DNA of 64,000 nt from Solibacteraceae bacterium. GTDB taxonomy: Bacteria; Acidobacteriota; Terriglobia; Bryobacterales; Bryobacteraceae. The position numbers were made by a program, and so were the translations under genes. Under the pieces are notes generated by a model. It ran no database searches. It saw only the letters and a list, made by a program, of their open reading frames with translations, and was not told the origin of the DNA. Where the stretch lies: the NCBI GenBank assembly GCA_021324015.1, contig JAJPJX010000143.1:25560-89559 (forward strand), written 5' to 3'. Shown here in pieces: positions 62,522-64,000 of this stretch (its first letter is position 1; each line of letters starts with the position of its first letter).

Positions 62522-63242
62522 CGTCGTCACCGGGGCCAGCCGCGGCATCGGGCGGGCTATCGCCCTGGAACTGGCCAGGACTCACGATGTGATTGCCACC
62601 TACCGCGGGCGGCGCGACGCCGCCGAGAGCCTGCGCGCGGAGACCGGCTGCGAGATTTTTCCCTGTGACATCTCTTCGGCAGCGGACCGCGAGGCCCTGA
62701 TGGTTTTCGCGCGCGAGCGGTTCGCCCGGCTGGACCTGCTGGTGAACAACGCCGGCATCGCGCCGCGCGAGCGCCGCGACATCCTGGAAGCCAGCGCGGA
62801 AAGCTTCGACGAGCTGATCGCGACGAATCTGAAAGGTCCGCATTTTCTCACCCAACTGGCGGCCCGGTGGATGCTGGAGCAGGGCGCCGGGCGTATCGTT
62901 TTCGTGACCTCGATTTCGGCCTATACGGCCTCGGTCAACCGGGCCGAATACTGCATTTCGAAAGCCGGCCTGAGCATGTCCGTGGCGCTCTACGCGCAGC
63001 GCCTGGCGGCCTCCGGGATCCAGGTTTTCGAACTGCGGCCGGGGGTCATTCGCACAGACATGATCGCCCAAGTGGAAAAGGGCTACGAGGAGCGCATCGC
63101 GGGCGGCCTGTTGCCGCAGGGCCGCATGGGCGAAGGCGCGGACGTGGCGCGCGCCGTGCGCGCCATCGCCGACGGCCTGCTGGACTACTCCACGGGACAG
63201 GTGCTCAACGTAGACGGGGGATTCCACCTGCGGTCGCTGTGA
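62505..63242 (+). CDS. FabG-like short-chain dehydrogenase/reductase
   Basis: 245 residues from a TTG at 62505. The N-terminus [19 protein letters not shown] begins right after the start, so the start is limited to this TTG; it overlaps the previous gene by 17 nt. [12 protein letters not shown], Ser in VTSISAY, YCISK (catalytic Tyr/Lys) and RPGVIRTDM are the SDR motifs; the end [14 protein letters not shown] is standard. It could reduce a 3-ketoacyl or sugar substrate. The overlap suggests expression with the DsbA-like gene, though no functional link is clear. Confidence 0.88.
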   Translation: MPRPSSVVTGASRGIGRAIALELARTHDVIATYRGRRDAAESLRAETGCEIFPCDISSAADREALMVFARERFARLDLLVNNAGIAPRERRDILEASAESFDELIATNLKGPHFLTQLAARWMLEQGAGRIVFVTSISAYTASVNRAEYCISKAGLSMSVALYAQRLAASGIQVFELRPGVIRTDMIAQVEKGYEERIAGGLLPQGRMGEGADVARAVRAIADGLLDYSTGQVLNVDGGFHLRSL

Positions 63243-63504
63243 GGCGAGGTGGACGGCCCGTCTGCTTCAGTGTGAGGGCGGGCGACACTACAAGCCTTGC
63301 CCAAAATGTCTTATTGATTCAGCGCGGCTACCGGCATTCACGGCGATCGACTTGACAAGATGGGCGGGCCAGGTGCGAAAGTCGGGTTCTACGGCAATTG
63401 TGGTTGGTTTGGCTTGGTTTGGCTTAGTGCCTGCATGTGACGCTTTCCGGCCGTGAGGCCGCTTCCGAGTCGCCGACAATCCGGACCACTGCCGTTCCGG
63501 CCTG
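63243..63504. other. Intergenic stretch with a tandem 10-bp repeat
   Basis: 262 nt between the SDR gene and the relic on the minus strand. No coding frame is evident. TTGGTTTGGC occurs twice in tandem at 63404-63413 and 63414-63423. The remainder shows no clear element. Confidence 0.5.
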
Positions 63505-63846
63505 CTAGAATCGCGGCATCAGTCGGTCGAACCAGGATGTGGATTCGTCGAAGCCTTCGAGCATGTAGATCTTGCCGTGCTGGCGGACAAACTAGACGGC
63601 GAGTCGGTTGCCGTCCGGAGGAAGGCGGATGCGCCCGGCCAACGATGGAGTCCCGCGGCGGATCCACGTGGCGAGTTGCTTCTCGACGCCGGATTTGACA
63701 TCGATCGAGACCAGCCGCTGAACGGGGTCTTGCGGCGTCGGGTACCGGACAAGGTTGAGCGGAACGAGCGCCAGCGTTGCCTGATCAAGAACGCCGGATC
63801 GTGGAGGCTTTGGTCGCGCTCGGAACCAGAGAAACGGTGGAATCAC
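63505..63846 (-). pseudogene. C-terminal relic of a WD40/TolB-like beta-propeller protein
   Basis: On the minus strand the frame reads QRLVSIDVKSGVEKQLATW, then GTPSLAGRIRLPPDGNRLAV, an amber codon at 63592-63594, and in the same frame FVRQHGKIYMLEGFDES followed by SWFDRLMPRF and a natural stop at 63505. The words VSIDVKSGVE, LPPDGNRLAV and IYMLEGF are the usual C-terminal blade of TolB-like or WD40-type propellers attached to acidobacterial kinases and transcription factors. The start of the gene is missing: no matching propeller sequence is seen beyond 63846. The TAG and the missing N-terminus mark it as a decaying fragment. Confidence 0.6.
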
Positions 63847-63946
63847 TCCGGCGCGACCACAGGCCCGCGATGATTCTGTCGTATTATTAGCACGTTCGAC
63901 GATGTTCGCGATAAGACGTCCGCGGCCAAGGAGTGGGATAGACTCA

Positions 63947-64000
63947 TTAACTTACCAGCCGAAGGACCACGCTCGCCAGAATCAGGCCCACAGCCGCGAA
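63947..64000 (-). CDS. Possible C-terminus of a membrane protein cut by the right edge
   Basis: On the minus strand the last 54 nt read FAAVGLILASVVLRLVS and a TAA stop at 63947. The hydrophobic run resembles the last helix of MacB-like permeases, but without the usual PARRA...DP ending, so it could be a truncated permease or a chance frame. The gap 63847-63946 shows nothing else. Confidence 0.25.
   Translation of the reverse strand, partial: FAAVGLILASVVLRLVS

Noticed and set aside
63404..63423. Tandem TTGGTTTGGC repeat as the start of a CRISPR array
   Set aside because: Only two units, no spacers and no cas genes.

Overview
The window reads as a chromosomal segment of a soil-type Acidobacteriota, most likely the Bryobacterales/Solibacter branch. 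This placement rests on gene families seen here: a VWFA-related acidobacterial protein, a large MacB-like acidobacterial ABC permease, an NHL-repeat protein with a Solibacter-type C-terminal domain, an Oar-like TonB receptor, a DUF1501 plus DUF1549/DUF1553 pair, DUF1080 and DUF4038 proteins. The DNA is GC-rich throughout. No rRNA, tRNA, CRISPR, IS or prophage was seen; the only RNA gene is tmRNA (ssrA).

Layout. 1-7.2 kb: a DUF362 protein cut by the left edge, an aldo/keto-reductase-like barrel, a LolA-like protein, a quinoprotein with its diheme cytochrome c, a DUF1080 protein and an MtaB-type methanol:corrinoid methyltransferase. 7.3-10.4 kb: a small zinc-ribbon protein, tmRNA, and a two-subunit GMC sugar dehydrogenase. 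10.4-14.3 kb: two neighbouring radical SAM proteins of the tetraether-synthase (Tes) type. 14.6-19.5 kb: queG, an alcohol dehydrogenase relic, a DUF4038 glycosidase-like protein, and rplU-rpmA-obgE. 19.5-30.5 kb: a penicillin-binding protein, an SDR, a family 5 uracil-DNA glycosylase, an amidase, the ABC permease, the moeA-moaC-moaB-VWFA operon and a myo-inositol oxygenase. 30.7-41.9 kb: a carbohydrate block with a TonB receptor, an (alpha/alpha)6 glycosidase-like protein, a Gfo/Idh gene broken by an amber codon, and the DUF1501/DUF1549 pair. 42-52.6 kb: a zinc-finger anti-sigma-like protein, an FHA-GAF-PP2C phosphatase, a Gfo/Idh plus TIM-barrel pair, a histidine kinase translationally coupled to a sulfatase, and the NHL-repeat protein. 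52.7-63.2 kb: an exported mannonate dehydratase-like protein, a glycosyltransferase, a CPBP protease with internal duplication, a PD-(D/E)XK/DUF697 pair, and a glycine-zipper/DsbA/SDR operon. The right edge holds relics of a beta-propeller protein and perhaps a permease.

Together the genes describe an aerobic or microaerobic heterotroph that uses polysaccharides and sugar acids through exported oxidoreductases and hydrolases, and that probably makes membrane-spanning lipids. The most notable points are the paired Tes-like radical SAM enzymes, an orphan MtaB beside a quinoprotein/cytochrome pair, an uncharacterised nuclease-fold/membrane-protein pair, a REP-like 30-bp repeat family, and a recurring layout in which a -10 hexamer lies 6-8 nt before the start codon, which suggests many leaderless mRNAs. 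All family assignments come from reading motifs; no database search was run.
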